Assembly (NCBI RefSeq): GCF_017814275.1
Contig: NZ_JAGIYQ010000002.1
Span: 310,001-374,000, forward strand
Length of the DNA stretch: 64,000 bases
Source: Gottfriedia endophytica
GTDB lineage: Bacteria; Bacillota; Bacilli; Bacillales; Bacillaceae_G
Reading direction: 5' to 3'
In this document: positions 27,833 through 38,506 of the stretch, piece by piece
Layout: every line of letters starts with the position of its first letter
Position numbering within the stretch: position 1 is the first letter of the stretch
Position numbers and translations under genes: made by a program
Notes under the pieces: model-generated
Database searches by the model: none
What the model was told of the DNA's origin: nothing
The model's input: the letters and a program-made list of their open reading frames with translations, nothing else

Positions 27833-28660
27833 TTAACTTTGGCTTTTCAATTCACCATGAGCTTGATCAACGATTTCTTTTGAAGAAAGAGAAAACAAAT
27901 TACTTCCTAATTCTTTTTCTCCGCTCCAGTGTAAGTGAATCAAAAATTCAATATTCCCATCTCCACCTGTAATAGGAGAAAAAGTTAGATTTTTGACATC
28001 ATAACCTTCTTTTAATGAAAACTCAACAATATAATCAATAACACTTTCGTGAACCTTTTTATCACGAACGATTCCTTTTTTTCCAACTTGATCTCTACCA
28101 GCTTCAAATTGAGGCTTAATAAGCGCACATACATCACTCTCTTGCACTAGTAACGTTTTAAGTACTGGCAAAATTAGACGGAGTGAAATAAACGAAACGT
28201 CAATTGAAGCAAATTGTGGTAACCCTTTAATTAAATCTTCTGGTTTTACGTAACGAAAATTTGTTCTCTCCATTACAACAACTCGTTCATCTTGACGAAG
28301 TTTCCATGCTAATTGGTTATATCCAACGTCTAATGCATATGAAAGTTTGGCTCCATTTTGTAAAGCACAATCTGTAAAGCCCCCTGTAGAAGATCCGATA
28401 TCAATCATAATTTTGTCTTGAACAGAAACGTCAAATACTTTTAAAGCTTTTTCAAGCTTAAACCCACCTCTACTCACATAAGGCATTAATTCTCCTTTTA
28501 TTTGAAGATGGGAATCTATCTCTATTTTTTCACCTGGTTTATCTAATCGTTCTTCATTTGTATATACAAGACCTGCCATTATGGCTCTTTTTGCTTTTTC
28601 TCTTGTTTCTATTAGACCTCGTTCTACAAGAAGAACATCAACTCGTTCTTTTTTTGCCAT
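27833..28660 (-). CDS. tlyA: TlyA-family rRNA 2'-O-methyltransferase
   Basis: 275 aa (YqxC). The N-terminal S4 RNA-binding domain is KERVDVLLVERGLIETREKAKRAIMAG. A FtsJ-like SAM methyltransferase domain follows with motif I IDIGSSTGGFTDCAL (about 88-102). It has been described as a hemolysin-like protein; methylation of 16S/23S rRNA is known for TlyA in mycobacteria. The start is 4 nt after dxs, so it is co-transcribed with it. Confidence 0.93.
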   Translation of the reverse strand: MAKKERVDVLLVERGLIETREKAKRAIMAGLVYTNEERLDKPGEKIEIDSHLQIKGELMPYVSRGGFKLEKALKVFDVSVQDKIMIDIGSSTGGFTDCALQNGAKLSYALDVGYNQLAWKLRQDERVVVMERTNFRYVKPEDLIKGLPQFASIDVSFISLRLILPVLKTLLVQESDVCALIKPQFEAGRDQVGKKGIVRDKKVHESVIDYIVEFSLKEGYDVKNLTFSPITGGDGNIEFLIHLHWSGEKELGSNLFSLSSKEIVDQAHGELKSQS

Positions 28661-28664
28661 ATTA

Positions 28665-30554
28665 TTACATCCTCTTAGCTGTTTGTGCGACCATTTTACG
28701 AAGGTTAGAAATAATTTCTTCCTTCGTTAAGCCAATTTCTTCAAGAAGCTTATCCACTTCTCCATGCTCAATATATTCATCGGGAATACCCATTCTTCTA
28801 ACTTTAACATTTTCATATTCATTTGTACTTGCAAATTCTAAAACTGCACTTCCAAATCCGCCTTGTAAAACAGCCTCTTCTATTGTAAGAATAGGAATCC
28901 CTTCTTTAAATAGATCATGAAGCATTGCTGTATCCATCGGTTTAATAAATCTTGCATTGACAACTCTAATTGATTTTCCTTCTTGCTCTAATATGTTAGC
29001 TGCTTCTAAAGCCATTGGAATTGTTGTACCAAAAGTTAATATCACAGCATCAGATCCGTTTTTTAATACTTCCCATGATCCGATTGGTAGTTCTTTTAAC
29101 TCAGGATCCATTGGGACTCCATATCCATTTCCTCGTGGGAAACGCATTGCAATTGGACCAGAATGTTTGAATGCTGTATTAACCATGTGTTGACCTTCAT
29201 TTTCATCTTTTGGCATCATCAACACTAAATTAGGAATATGTCTTAAAAACGCAATATCAAATACTCCTTGGTGAGTTTCTCCATCTGCTCCAACTAAGCC
29301 CGCTCGATCAATTCCAATAAATACATCTAAATTTTGACGACAAACGTCATGAACAACTTGATCATAAGCTCTTTGTAAAAATGTTGAGTAGATCGCTAAA
29401 AAAGGCTTCATTCCTTGCGTAGCAAGTCCGGCAGCCATAGTTGTAGCATGTTGTTCTGCGATACCAACGTCAAAAATACGATCAGGTAATTTCTCTTGGA
29501 AATTTTCTAATTTTGAACCAACTGGCATCGCTGGTGTAATTGCTACTATGCGCTCATCTTTTTCTGCTAATCTTAAAACTGTATCACTTACTAATTTACT
29601 CCATGCAGGAGGAGAATTTACTGGCTTAATCATTTTCCCTGATTCTACTTTATATGGACCAGTTCCATGCCAAGTACCAATTTCATCAGACTCAGCTGGA
29701 TTATAACCTTTCCCCTTTTTCGTTAGAACATGTATTAAGACAGGACCTTTTGTCTTCTTAGCATACTCTAAATTTTCAAATAAACTTTCAAAATCATGGC
29801 CATCTACTGGACCAAAATAAGTGAATCCCAATTCTTCAAAAAACATTCCACTGGAAACAACATACTTCAAGCCATCTTTTAGTTTTTTAGAGGTTGAAGA
29901 AAGCTTTTCACCTATTCCAGGAATCTTTTTAATCATGCTCTCTACTTCACCTTTTGCCCACCGGTAATGTCCTGTAGTACGTAAGCGGCCTAACACATTA
30001 TGAAGGGCCCCAACATTTGGAGCGATTGACATTTCATTATCATTTAAAATAACGATGATATCCTTTTTTTCGTGACCAATATGATTTAAAGCCTCTAAAG
30101 CCATACCACCGGTCAATGCTCCATCACCAATAATTGGAATAATACATTCTTTTGTTTTTTTCAGATCTCTAGCAATTGCCATTCCCATTGCAGCTGAAAG
30201 GGATGTTGAGCTATGTCCCGTTTCCCAAACATCATGTTCACTTTCATTTCTCTTTGGGAAACCACATAACCCTTTATATTGTCTTAAGGTCGGAAATTCT
30301 TTTGCTCTACCCGTTAAGATTTTATGTACATATGATTGGTGACCAACATCCCATAAAAATTTATCTTTAGGGGAATTAAAAACTTTATGTAAAGCGATCG
30401 TTAACTCAACCACTCCTAAATTAGGCGCAATATGCCCCCCTGTTTCCGAAAGCTGTTGAATTAAAAATTCTCTAATTTCCTTACTAAGTTGCTCTAATTG
30501 CTTTATCGATTTATTTTTTAAAAAACTCGGATTCTGAATTGACGTAAGATCCAT
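28665..30554 (-). CDS. dxs: 1-deoxy-D-xylulose-5-phosphate synthase
   Basis: 629 aa. First enzyme of the MEP isoprenoid pathway, condensing pyruvate and glyceraldehyde-3-phosphate. Thiamine motif GDGALTGG (143-150) ... [10 protein letters not shown]; transketolase middle domain with [16 protein letters not shown]-terminal domain intact. RBS AAGGTGA. It heads the dxs-tlyA unit and lies next to ispA, which uses the pathway's products. Confidence 0.97.
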   Translation of the reverse strand: MDLTSIQNPSFLKNKSIKQLEQLSKEIREFLIQQLSETGGHIAPNLGVVELTIALHKVFNSPKDKFLWDVGHQSYVHKILTGRAKEFPTLRQYKGLCGFPKRNESEHDVWETGHSSTSLSAAMGMAIARDLKKTKECIIPIIGDGALTGGMALEALNHIGHEKKDIIVILNDNEMSIAPNVGALHNVLGRLRTTGHYRWAKGEVESMIKKIPGIGEKLSSTSKKLKDGLKYVVSSGMFFEELGFTYFGPVDGHDFESLFENLEYAKKTKGPVLIHVLTKKGKGYNPAESDEIGTWHGTGPYKVESGKMIKPVNSPPAWSKLVSDTVLRLAEKDERIVAITPAMPVGSKLENFQEKLPDRIFDVGIAEQHATTMAAGLATQGMKPFLAIYSTFLQRAYDQVVHDVCRQNLDVFIGIDRAGLVGADGETHQGVFDIAFLRHIPNLVLMMPKDENEGQHMVNTAFKHSGPIAMRFPRGNGYGVPMDPELKELPIGSWEVLKNGSDAVILTFGTTIPMALEAANILEQEGKSIRVVNARFIKPMDTAMLHDLFKEGIPILTIEEAVLQGGFGSAVLEFASTNEYENVKVRRMGIPDEYIEHGEVDKLLEEIGLTKEEIISNLRKMVAQTAKRM

Positions 30555-30763
30555 TTTGGATCACTCACCTTCCTAGATGTTAATAAGAAAATAATTCTAT
30601 AATCATAAACGAAATTTCATTCTAATTGGAGATTTCTTCATAAATAGTGTTAATTAAAGGATAACTGTTTCTCAAGAAATTTAACCCTATGTATCAAAAA
30701 ACCTTCAATTTATATTTAAAAATAGCCGCTAACACATATGTGATAACGGCACACATCTTCATA

Positions 30764-30918
30764 ACCCCGCATTAACAGGCAGTTAGACTTACCATCTCAT
30801 AATCGGGAAAAGCGATGATGATTGATAAAGGATAACTGCCCGTATTAATCCAATTGGTTCAACTAACGATCAGTAGGGCTCTAGACATACCACTGACGGA
30901 AGTTTCACTTTAAATGAT
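30764..30918 (+). repeat. Family C element, copy C2 (diverged)
   Basis: CCCGCATTAACAGGCAGTTA ... ATAACTGCCCGTATTAAT makes the first stem. AATCCAATTGGTT is the second. CAGTAGG ... CCACTG is the third, before the shared tail GGAAGTTTCACTTT. Stem 2 differs wholly from C1/C3 (GCCCGATTGGGC) but still folds. The remainder of the 30555-31015 gap is AT-rich with nothing else seen. Confidence 0.8.
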
Positions 30919-31015
30919 AATTTTCTAATTATGTATAAGTAGTATCATTATACATAATTGTACTCTTTGTATCAATGAACAATACTTATTTATTGCATAA
31001 TTTATCAATTACATG

Positions 31016-31903
31016 TTAAAAGTTTCTATTTCCCACGAAATCACAGATAGAAAGGAGCATATCATCACGCAAGCCACATGAAACAATATGCTGTTTTGCT
31101 TCACTAATAAATTGTTGAAGTTTTTCTTTTGCTCCTGTCACTCCATATAATTTTACATATGTTGTTTTATCATTTTCTATATCACTACCGACTGGTTTTC
31201 CAATTAAATCGACATTTCCTATTACATCTAATATATCATCTTGAATTTGAAACGCGATTCCTAATTTCCATGCAAATTGTGTTAAATGAGAAAGATGTTC
31301 GCTTGTGGCATTCGAAAGAATTGCACCAGCGATTACTGGAAACATTAACATCTTACCTGTTTTTCGTTCATGAATTGATTGTAATTCTTCACCAGATAAA
31401 CTTTTTCTTTCTCCTTCCATATCAGCAACCTGACCTGCAACCATTCCCTCTGGTCCCGCTGCGATTGAAAGTTCACGTATTAATTGAATTTTTATAGCAT
31501 CTGATACTACTACCTCATTCATTTCTGAGATAATTTGAAAAGCATAAGTTAATAGAGCATCCCCAGCTAAAACAGCCATATCTTCTCCATACACTTTGTG
31601 ATTTGTTGGTTGACCACGTCGTAAATCGTCATCATCCATACAAGGTAGATCGTCGTGAATTAGTGAGTAAGTATGTATCATTTCAACAGCACACGCTGGC
31701 CTTACACCAATATTTATTTCTTTATTAAATGCATGAAGGGTAGCAAATAAAAGAAGAGGTCTAATTCTTTTTCCTCCACCCTGTAAAGAGTAAATCATAG
31801 ATTCTTTTAACTTTTCAGGGGCACGTAATGAAGAAACAAGTCCCCCCATTTCATCATTGACAATCTTACTTGATTGTTCCATAAATTGTTTAAACGTTAA
31901 CAT
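31016..31903 (-). CDS. ispA: Farnesyl diphosphate synthase (polyprenyl synthetase)
   Basis: 295 aa. First aspartate-rich motif DDLPCMDDDD (about 84-93) followed by LRRGQPT, second DDILD (about 223-227), and the GGGKRIRP substrate segment. It condenses IPP with DMAPP/GPP to farnesyl diphosphate for undecaprenyl and quinone synthesis. It starts 3 nt after xseB, so it belongs to the xseA-xseB-ispA cluster. Confidence 0.95.
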   Translation of the reverse strand: MLTFKQFMEQSSKIVNDEMGGLVSSLRAPEKLKESMIYSLQGGGKRIRPLLLFATLHAFNKEINIGVRPACAVEMIHTYSLIHDDLPCMDDDDLRRGQPTNHKVYGEDMAVLAGDALLTYAFQIISEMNEVVVSDAIKIQLIRELSIAAGPEGMVAGQVADMEGERKSLSGEELQSIHERKTGKMLMFPVIAGAILSNATSEHLSHLTQFAWKLGIAFQIQDDILDVIGNVDLIGKPVGSDIENDKTTYVKLYGVTGAKEKLQQFISEAKQHIVSCGLRDDMLLSICDFVGNRNF

Positions 31904-31906
31904 GAA

Positions 31907-32134
31907 TTACTCCCCCTCGATGACGAACGGCCGTTGTTCTCCTTGCTCATTCAATATTGTTGCCATTTGTTTCTCAACAGTATTTAGTTTTTCTTTACAA
32001 ATCTGTGAGAGCATAACGCCTTCTTGAAAGTAAGCAATAGCTTTTTCAAGTGGAACATCACCTTGCTCTAGCTTTTGAACAATTTCCTCAATTTGTTTTA
32101 TAGCTTCTTCAAATGATAATGTTTGTTCTTCCAT
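31907..32134 (-). CDS. xseB: Exodeoxyribonuclease VII small subunit
   Basis: 75 aa, typical length. Signature [25 protein letters not shown]. It forms exonuclease VII with XseA, degrading single-stranded DNA. RBS AAAGGAG; 3 nt from both xseA and ispA. Confidence 0.95.
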   Translation of the reverse strand: MEEQTLSFEEAIKQIEEIVQKLEQGDVPLEKAIAYFQEGVMLSQICKEKLNTVEKQMATILNEQGEQRPFVIEGE

Positions 32135-32137
32135 TTT

Positions 32138-33484
32138 TTAACTCTCCTTTTTTCCAATTACTTCACAAAGAATTGTCCCATCTGTAACTTGTAAATCAAA
32201 TGAATCTCCTTTTTCCACTTGACCAACATTTTTAATAAGTTCTTCACCATTTTTATAAGCTAATGAGTATCCTCTTGACATTACCTTTAAAGGACTCAGC
32301 GCATCGAGTTGATGGATTACTTTTTCCATGTTGTATTGTTTTTTCATCATTATTGACATTAATTCTTTTGTTAAAGAGGATGAAAGTTGCCCGTACTTTT
32401 GTTTTTCTAACTGTATTCGATTTTTAGGATGCTGGACAAATAAAGTAGATGAAAGTTCTCTAATTTGTAACCCTTTATCAGACAATATTTGTTTAAATGA
32501 TCCTATTAAATCGTCATATGTACGATCATACCGTTCTTGTTTAGGATTTAGAAATGATTGCGGATTACGAAAAATATAAGATTCTTGTACATTATTTAAT
32601 ATAACTTGTTTTCGTTCTATGACTGTATTCATTGCCTTGGCCAAACGATTATCTAATGTACTAATTTGTTCTTGTAGCTCTCGTTGGCTAATAGACACTT
32701 GTTCTGCTGCAGCAGTTGGTGTCGCAGCTCTTAAATCAGCTACAAAATCTGAAATTGTTGTATCTGTTTCGTGTCCTACTGCCGAAATAATTGGAATTCG
32801 AGAGTTAAAAATAGCTCTAGCTACTATCTCTTCGTTAAATGCCCATAACTCTTCAATCGAACCACCACCACGACCAACAATTAATACATCAATTTCTGGA
32901 ATGTTATTTGCAATATCAATTGATTTTACAATTGAATCGGGAGCTTGCTGACCTTGAACAAGTGTAGGTATTACAATTATCTTTCCTATTGGATATCTTC
33001 TTTGAATCGTTGTAATGATATCTCGAATAGCTGCACCTGTCGGAGAAGTGACTACTCCGATAACAGAAGGAAAAGAAGGAATCTTCTTTTTATACCGCTG
33101 ATCAAAGAGTCCTTCTTCGTGTAATTTTTTCTTTAATTGTTCAAATGCAATATAAAGACTACCGATACCATCAGGTTGCATATTGTTAACATAAATTTGA
33201 TAGCTACCGCTTTGTGGGTACACTGTTACTTCGCCTTGAACAATAACTTGCATTCCATCTTGTGGCTCAAATGCTATATTAACATTGTGCTGTCGAAACA
33301 TTACTGCTGATATTCTCCCATTATCATCTTTTAAAGTAAAGTAAAAATGGCCACTTGATGAATGACGTTTAAAATTTGAAATTTCACCACGAAGAAGAAT
33401 ACTTTGTAAGTTACGGTCAGCTTGAAATTTTGCACGCAAGTATTTATTCAATGCAGATACTGTGATTGGTAACTGCTCTGCCAT
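32138..33484 (-). CDS. xseA: Exodeoxyribonuclease VII large subunit
   Basis: 448 aa. N-terminal OB fold (about 1-100; LLRGEISNFKRHSSGH-type segment) and catalytic core with GVVTSPTGAAIRDI, VGRGGGSIEELWAFN and SAVGHETDTT. C-terminal coiled coil. It is the catalytic partner of XseB. RBS TGAGGAA. A family B element (B6) separates it from folD. Confidence 0.96.
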   Translation of the reverse strand: MAEQLPITVSALNKYLRAKFQADRNLQSILLRGEISNFKRHSSSGHFYFTLKDDNGRISAVMFRQHNVNIAFEPQDGMQVIVQGEVTVYPQSGSYQIYVNNMQPDGIGSLYIAFEQLKKKLHEEGLFDQRYKKKIPSFPSVIGVVTSPTGAAIRDIITTIQRRYPIGKIIVIPTLVQGQQAPDSIVKSIDIANNIPEIDVLIVGRGGGSIEELWAFNEEIVARAIFNSRIPIISAVGHETDTTISDFVADLRAATPTAAAEQVSISQRELQEQISTLDNRLAKAMNTVIERKQVILNNVQESYIFRNPQSFLNPKQERYDRTYDDLIGSFKQILSDKGLQIRELSSTLFVQHPKNRIQLEKQKYGQLSSSLTKELMSIMMKKQYNMEKVIHQLDALSPLKVMSRGYSLAYKNGEELIKNVGQVEKGDSFDLQVTDGTILCEVIGKKES

Positions 33485-33552
33485 AAATATTCCTCATTTC
33501 AATTATTATTACTATACAATTTAATTAGTATCTTTCTATTGCATTTTAAAAT

Positions 33553-33782
33553 TGGCCCAACTACCTTTGTTGCTATTTTAGAATGCGTTAAGTTGATTGG
33601 AACTCCAGGTTGCTCGCTTTCCTAGGGGCGGGCGGTGAGCCTCCTCGTCGCTATCGCTCCTGCGGGGTCTCACCTGTCCCGCTGCTCCCACAGGAGTCTC
33701 GCACCTTCCGTTCCAATCAACTTATTTATCAACAAACCTATTACAAAATCTTTTTAAAACAAAAATCTTTTAGAAATAATCC
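33553..33782 (+). mobile_element. Family B element, copy B6 (ends decayed)
   Basis: The inner stem AAGTTGATTGGAAC/GTTCCAATCAACTT is perfect and differs from the ACAA/TTGT form of other copies. Both outer ends are degenerate, and the CTGAG of other copies is GGTGAG here. Confidence 0.82.
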
Positions 33783-33837
33783 TAAAAATAATAGAAAACC
33801 CTTTGAATAATAAGTCAATAATACACTTTAGTCTTAA

Positions 33838-34704
33838 TTACATTGTACTAGATATGTTTTCAATTACTTTAGCTGCTTTTACTGTATTATGCAGTAACAT
33901 AGTAATTGTCATTGGACCTACTCCACCTGGTACTGGTGTGATGTATCCAGCAACTTCTTTTACTTCGTCAAAATTCACATCACCACAAAGCTTTCCATTT
34001 TCATCTCTGTTCATTCCAACATCAATAACAATTGCACCATCTTTTACATACTCTGCTGTAACGAATTTTGCAACTCCTATTGCGACAATTAGAATATCTG
34101 CTTGTTTTGTTAGCTCTGTTATATTTTTTGAACGAGAGTGTGTATATGTTACTGTTGCATTTTCATTTAAGAATAATTGACCTACTGGTTTCCCAACAAT
34201 GTTACTTCTTCCTATGACAACAACATGTTTGCCACTAATCGAAATACCAGTTGTTTGAATCATTTTTAATATACCAAAGGGTGTACATGGTAGTAGAGCA
34301 TCTTGACCAGTCATCATTCGCCCTATGTTAATTGGATGGAATCCATCAACATCTTTTAATGGAGAAATTGTTTCAATAACTTTTTTTTCTGAAATATGCT
34401 TAGGTAACGGTAATTGAACTAAAATACCGTGAATTTTGTCGTCATGATTTAACTGATTAACAATTTCTAAAAGTTTCTCTTCAGTTACACTTTCCGGTAA
34501 TTCAATTACTTCTGAATAAACTCCAATTTCATTGCATGCTTTATGTTTGGAATTTACGTATGTACGTGATGCAGAATTATCCCCTACGAGAACTACTGCT
34601 AATCCAGGTGTAACACCTTGCTGAATTAATTCAGCGACATTTCCTTTTAAAGTTTCTTTCATCTGACTTGAAATTTCTTTTCCATTAATTAAATTAGCTA
34701 CCAT
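33838..34704 (-). CDS. folD: Bifunctional methylenetetrahydrofolate dehydrogenase / cyclohydrolase
   Basis: 288 aa. Substrate segment [17 protein letters not shown] with the catalytic Lys, [21 protein letters not shown] and [12 protein letters not shown] for NADP. It interconverts one-carbon folates. RBS AGGGGG. It follows nusB as in other Bacilli. Confidence 0.96.
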   Translation of the reverse strand: MVANLINGKEISSQMKETLKGNVAELIQQGVTPGLAVVLVGDNSASRTYVNSKHKACNEIGVYSEVIELPESVTEEKLLEIVNQLNHDDKIHGILVQLPLPKHISEKKVIETISPLKDVDGFHPINIGRMMTGQDALLPCTPFGILKMIQTTGISISGKHVVVIGRSNIVGKPVGQLFLNENATVTYTHSRSKNITELTKQADILIVAIGVAKFVTAEYVKDGAIVIDVGMNRDENGKLCGDVNFDEVKEVAGYITPVPGGVGPMTITMLLHNTVKAAKVIENISSTM

Positions 34705-34744
34705 TTTAATTCCCCCTGATATATTATTGCTTTTCTTTATCTAT

Positions 34745-35125
34745 TTAAAATTTAGATAGAACTGCATTAATAAACTTACTGGAGTCATCATCTCCGTAAA
34801 TTTTCGCAATTTCAATTGCTTCATTAATTACTACACTCTTTGGTGCATCTTCTAAATAATTTATTTCAACTAATGCAATGCGAAGAATATTTCTGTCAAC
34901 ATTAGCTAATCGATCAATTGTCCAGCTTTCGATATTAGAGGCTAGTGTCTTGTCAATTGCTTCCTTGTTTTCTACATAATTAGTCACAATTAATGACAAG
35001 AAAGAGTCTTCCTTTTCTTCAGCTTCTTCTAATACATGTTGTAATGCATCAGTTGGATTTGCCTCACCTAAATCTATTTGAAATAATGTTTGTAATGCAA
35101 GTTCTCTAGCTTTTCTGCGTTTCAT
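34745..35125 (-). CDS. nusB: Transcription antitermination protein NusB
   Basis: 126 aa all-helical protein. Opens RRKARELALQTLFQIDL and ends with the family's INEAIEIAKIYGDDDSSKFINAVL. It binds boxA RNA with NusE/S10 for rRNA antitermination. RBS AAAGGAG. Confidence 0.95.
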   Translation of the reverse strand: MKRRKARELALQTLFQIDLGEANPTDALQHVLEEAEEKEDSFLSLIVTNYVENKEAIDKTLASNIESWTIDRLANVDRNILRIALVEINYLEDAPKSVVINEAIEIAKIYGDDDSSKFINAVLSKF

Positions 35126-35450
35126 TCTTATATAACTCCTTTTAACCTAATTTCAATCAAAAATTCTATCTATAAAGTGGTAACTAATTTATTAACATGT
35201 TATTTTACCACTTTTTTTACGATGTTCCAACGGCTAACTAACATAAATCCCCTTTTTCTTATGCTATGTAATCTTTTATTTTCTAAGCAAGAACTTACAC
35301 TCAACATCTTCTTTTTATTCATTTTACTAATATTATTCTTTGATTTCCACTAAAAAGTTTGTATTTTAATCATTTTTTTCAATTTTTCTCTATTTCTGCT
35401 TTAGTTATACCATTAAAAAACGAACATTATAAAAAATATATAAATAAAAA
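35126..35450. other. AT-rich gap between nusB and copy B7
   Basis: A hairpin AAAGTGGTAA/TTACCACTTT followed by a T run on the plus strand (about 35174-35217) is visible without a gene feeding it. Otherwise nothing is seen. Confidence 0.4.
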
Positions 35451-35671
35451 GGCAGTTTCCTTATACATTGATGCTATTTTAGTATGTATAAGTTGATTTC
35501 CACTCCAGGATGCTCGCTTTCCTAGGGGCGTGAGCTGAGCCTCCTCGTCGCATACGCTCCTGCGGGGTCTCAGCCTTCCCGCATTCCCCACAGGAGTCGA
35601 GCATCCTTCCGTTCCAATCAACTTCTGTCTTTTAAATTACAATTCCTAAAAGCAACTCTCTTAAAAAGGGC
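35451..35671 (+). mobile_element. Family B element, copy B7
   Basis: Left end GGCAGTTTCCTTATACATTG, right end AGCAACTCTCTTAAAAAGGGC. Core intact (CTCCTGCGGGGTCTCAGCC, CCCACAGGAG-like). Confidence 0.88.
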
Positions 35672-35682
35672 AAAAAAAAGAA

Positions 35683-35721
35683 GCTTAAATTATACGATAA
35701 GCATAATTTAAGCTTCTTTTA
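35683..35721 (-). terminator. Terminator of the acc-yqhY unit
   Basis: AGAAGCTTAAATTAT and ATAATTTAAGCTTCT arms, then TTTTTTTT on the minus strand, just downstream of yqhY. Confidence 0.88.
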
Positions 35722-35727
35722 CTTACA

Positions 35728-36126
35728 TTAATGATCTGCAGGAAATTCTTGTTCAGGTTTTGAATCAAACTGTACACCTACAACATGTACATTTACTTCA
35801 CTTAGTTGTAAACCTGTCATTGTTAATAGGGCTTGACGAATGTTGTCTTGAACATTTTGTGCAACTTTTGGAATTGCCACACCAAATTTCACAAGAATAA
35901 ATACATCAACCTTAATTGCATCATCTGAGAGGTCTACGCGAACACCTTTACCATGGTTTTTCTTACCTAATCTTTCAACCATACCAGATGCAAAGTTACC
36001 TCTCATACTTGAAACACCGTCTACTTCTGAAGCGGCTAACCCTGCGATAACTTCAATTACCTCAGGTGCGATTTCGACACGCCCAAGTGAAGCTGAGCCC
36101 ATTTCTAACATACTGTTTTCGTTCAC
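35728..36126 (-). CDS. yqhY: Asp23/Gls24 family protein YqhY
   Basis: 132 aa. Family signature GRVEIAPEVIEVIAGLAASEVDGVSSM and KVAQNVQDNIRQALLTMTGL. In B. subtilis it is linked to control of acetyl-CoA carboxylase and fatty-acid synthesis, which fits its place 15 nt after accC. The start is GTG at 36126 with RBS GGGAGG. Confidence 0.92.
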   Translation of the reverse strand: MNENSMLEMGSASLGRVEIAPEVIEVIAGLAASEVDGVSSMRGNFASGMVERLGKKNHGKGVRVDLSDDAIKVDVFILVKFGVAIPKVAQNVQDNIRQALLTMTGLQLSEVNVHVVGVQFDSKPEQEFPADH

Positions 36127-36141
36127 AAAAATACCTCCCTT

Positions 36142-37494
36142 TTATCTCTTGGTTACAAGTTCATGTTCCTCGAGGAATTTTGTATTATAATGCCCTTTTA
36201 CAAATATTTCATTTTGTAGCAGTTTTAAATGGAACGGAATTGTTGTATAAACGCCTTCCACTACAAATTCTTCTAGTGCTCTCTTCATTATAGCAATTGC
36301 TTCTTCTCTTGTCTTGCCATGGACGATAACTTTTGCAATCATTGAATCATAATATGGCGGAATTGTGTACCCTGAATAAACCGCTGAATCCACACGTACG
36401 TTTGGTCCTCCTGGTGGTAAATACGTAATAATTTTCCCTGGAGAAGGCATAAAATTCTTATCTGGATTCTCTGCGTTAATTCTACACTCAATTGACCAGC
36501 CTTTTAGAGACACATCTTCTTGTTTGTATTCTAACTTCATACCTTGTGCAACCTTTAGTTGCTCTTTTATTAAATCAATACCTGTAACAAATTCAGTTAC
36601 TGGATGTTCTACTTGAATACGAGTATTCATTTCCATGAAATAAAAACTATTCGTTTGTGGCTCATAAATGAACTCAACAGTTCCAGCACCCCAATAATCT
36701 ACTGCTTGTGCTGCTTTAACAGCTGCCTCACCCATTTTTGCACGAGTTGCCTCATCTAAAACAGGAGAAGGTGCTTCTTCAACAAGCTTCTGTAAACGTC
36801 TTTGGATTGTACAATCACGTTCACCTAAATGAATTGTATTTCCATGTTCATCAGCTAAAACTTGAATTTCTACATGGCGGAAATCTGTAATATATCTTTC
36901 TAAATATACTCCAGGATTACCAAATGCAGTTTGGGCTTCTTGTTGAGTAATTTGAATTCCTTTTTCAAGTTCTTCTACAGTTTTAGCGACACGAATCCCT
37001 TTACCGCCGCCTCCTGCAGTAGCCTTAATAATAACTGGATATCCTATTTGATTAGCAATTTCCTTTGCCTCTTCAATACCAGAAACAATCCCCTGAGATC
37101 CTGGAACAACTGGTACTCCTGCTGCTTTCATCGTTTCACGAGCAACATCCTTCGTACCCATTTTAGAAATCGAATCAGCTGTAGGACCAATAAATTTCAC
37201 ATTACACTCAGTACATAGTTCAGCAAAGCTAGCATTTTCAGATAAGAAACCATACCCTGGATGAAGGGCATCACAACCAGTTAACTTTGCAATACTAATT
37301 ATATTTGTCATATTTAAATAACTATCTTTAGAAAGCTTCGGGCCAACACAATAAGCCTCATCTGCCATTTGGACATGTAGAGCCTCACGGTCACCTTCTG
37401 AATAAATTGCCACTGTTTCTATATTTAACTCTCTGCACGCTCGAATAATACGAACAGCAATCTCGCCACGATTGGCTATTAAAACCTTCTTCAT
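36142..37494 (-). CDS. accC: Acetyl-CoA carboxylase biotin carboxylase subunit
   Basis: 450 aa ATP-grasp enzyme carboxylating biotin on AccB. Opens [21 protein letters not shown]; glycine loop [13 protein letters not shown]; metal/catalytic [15 protein letters not shown]. Start ATG at 37494 with a modest RBS (GTAGGTGA) that lies just beyond the edge of repeat array 2. accB and accC are normally a few bases apart; here 418 bp of family A repeats separate them. Confidence 0.97.
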   Translation of the reverse strand: MKKVLIANRGEIAVRIIRACRELNIETVAIYSEGDREALHVQMADEAYCVGPKLSKDSYLNMTNIISIAKLTGCDALHPGYGFLSENASFAELCTECNVKFIGPTADSISKMGTKDVARETMKAAGVPVVPGSQGIVSGIEEAKEIANQIGYPVIIKATAGGGGKGIRVAKTVEELEKGIQITQQEAQTAFGNPGVYLERYITDFRHVEIQVLADEHGNTIHLGERDCTIQRRLQKLVEEAPSPVLDEATRAKMGEAAVKAAQAVDYWGAGTVEFIYEPQTNSFYFMEMNTRIQVEHPVTEFVTGIDLIKEQLKVAQGMKLEYKQEDVSLKGWSIECRINAENPDKNFMPSPGKIITYLPPGGPNVRVDSAVYSGYTIPPYYDSMIAKVIVHGKTREEAIAIMKRALEEFVVEGVYTTIPFHLKLLQNEIFVKGHYNTKFLEEHELVTKR

Positions 37495-37513
37495 AAATTC
37501 AATTCACCTACTC

Positions 37514-37890
37514 TTTAGAAATGCGGAAGCGTCCCGTTTATCTCCGACAGGCATTGGAGCCTTTACTAGTAGAAGCATGTTTTTTGCTTCAACTAGTAAA
37601 GGTGAAATGACCGAGGAGATGGACGCTGCAGCTAGACAATACTGAAATGCGGAAGCGACTTGTTCACCTCCGGTAGTCGCTTTAGCAAATAGGAATAGAA
37701 GTGTGATTTTCACTTCAATTCCTATTTGTGAAACGGCCGAGGAGGTAGTCGCTGCAGCTAGACAATACGAAATGCGGAATGAACTTACTTAGGTTTAGCT
37801 ATGCTAACTATTGTAGCAATAACCAGTCAAAGCATGTAAATAACTTTAACTGGTTATTGTAAATAACTAAGAAGTAGTTCTTCCTATTTT
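37514..37890 (+). repeat. Family A tandem array 2 (two units plus one diverged unit)
   Basis: Unit 7 (37514-37638): outer GCGTCC/GGACGC, middle ATCTCC/GGAGAT, inner CCTTTACTAGT/ACTAGTAAAGG. Unit 8 (37640-37767): GCGACT/AGTCGC, ACCTCC/GGAGGT, CAAATAGGAAT/ATTCCTATTTG. Unit 9 (37768-37890) has lost most fixed blocks yet still folds: GAAC/GTTC, ACTTAG/CTAAG and CAATAACCAGT/ACTGGTTATTG. It lies between accB and accC, which are co-transcribed on the other strand. Confidence 0.92.
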
Positions 37891-37912
37891 CCTTATTCCT
37901 TTTTCCCTTTAA

Positions 37913-38407
37913 TTAAGCCTTTACTAAGAATAAAGGCTGTCCAAATTCTACAAGTTGTCCATCTTTAACAAGGACTTCTACGATTTCACCTTGTACTTCT
38001 GCTTCAATTTCATTAAATAATTTCATAGCCTCTACGATACATACAATTGAGCTATCATTTACTTTGTCTCCAACACTAACATAATTTGCTGCGTCTGGCG
38101 ATGGAGAAGAATAGAAAGTACCAACCATTGGAGAAGTTATTTTATGTAAGTTAGCATCTTCAACTTTTGCAACTTCTTCAGCTGCTTTTGGTTCTTCAAC
38201 AATTTTTTCAATTGTAGCAACTGATGTAACTGTTGGTTGAGCAATAATTTCTTGTTTAGCTACTGGTGCTGGTACAAATGTAGAAACAACTTGTGCATCT
38301 ACACCTTTTTTCATTTTTACGATTGCCCCATTTTCTTCATATTCGAACTCATTAATTGTAGATTGATCAATCAATTTGATTAATTCACGGATTTCATGTA
38401 TTTTCAT
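37913..38407 (-). CDS. accB: Biotin carboxyl carrier protein of acetyl-CoA carboxylase
   Basis: 164 aa. N-terminal helix pair, a Pro/Ala/Val-rich linker (about 45-85) and the biotinyl domain with EAMKL; the biotinylated residue is Lys129. The thumb segment SPMVGTFYSSPSPDA is present. It carries the carboxyl group from AccC to AccA/D. RBS AGGAGTG. Confidence 0.96.
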   Translation of the reverse strand: MKIHEIRELIKLIDQSTINEFEYEENGAIVKMKKGVDAQVVSTFVPAPVAKQEIIAQPTVTSVATIEKIVEEPKAAEEVAKVEDANLHKITSPMVGTFYSSPSPDAANYVSVGDKVNDSSIVCIVEAMKLFNEIEAEVQGEIVEVLVKDGQLVEFGQPLFLVKA

Positions 38408-38506
38408 AATTTCACTCCTTAACGCTTATAACTTAATCTTATAACCTAATACTAAAGTTTTCAATAGGGTATTTTTTTTAGTGTCCTGACTATCTATTTT
38501 ACACAA

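Noticed and set aside
35174-35217. Plus-strand terminator-like hairpin with T run, suggesting a hidden plus-strand gene
   Set aside because: No ORF or promoter feeding it was found between nusB and this point; left only as a note in the intergenic entry.
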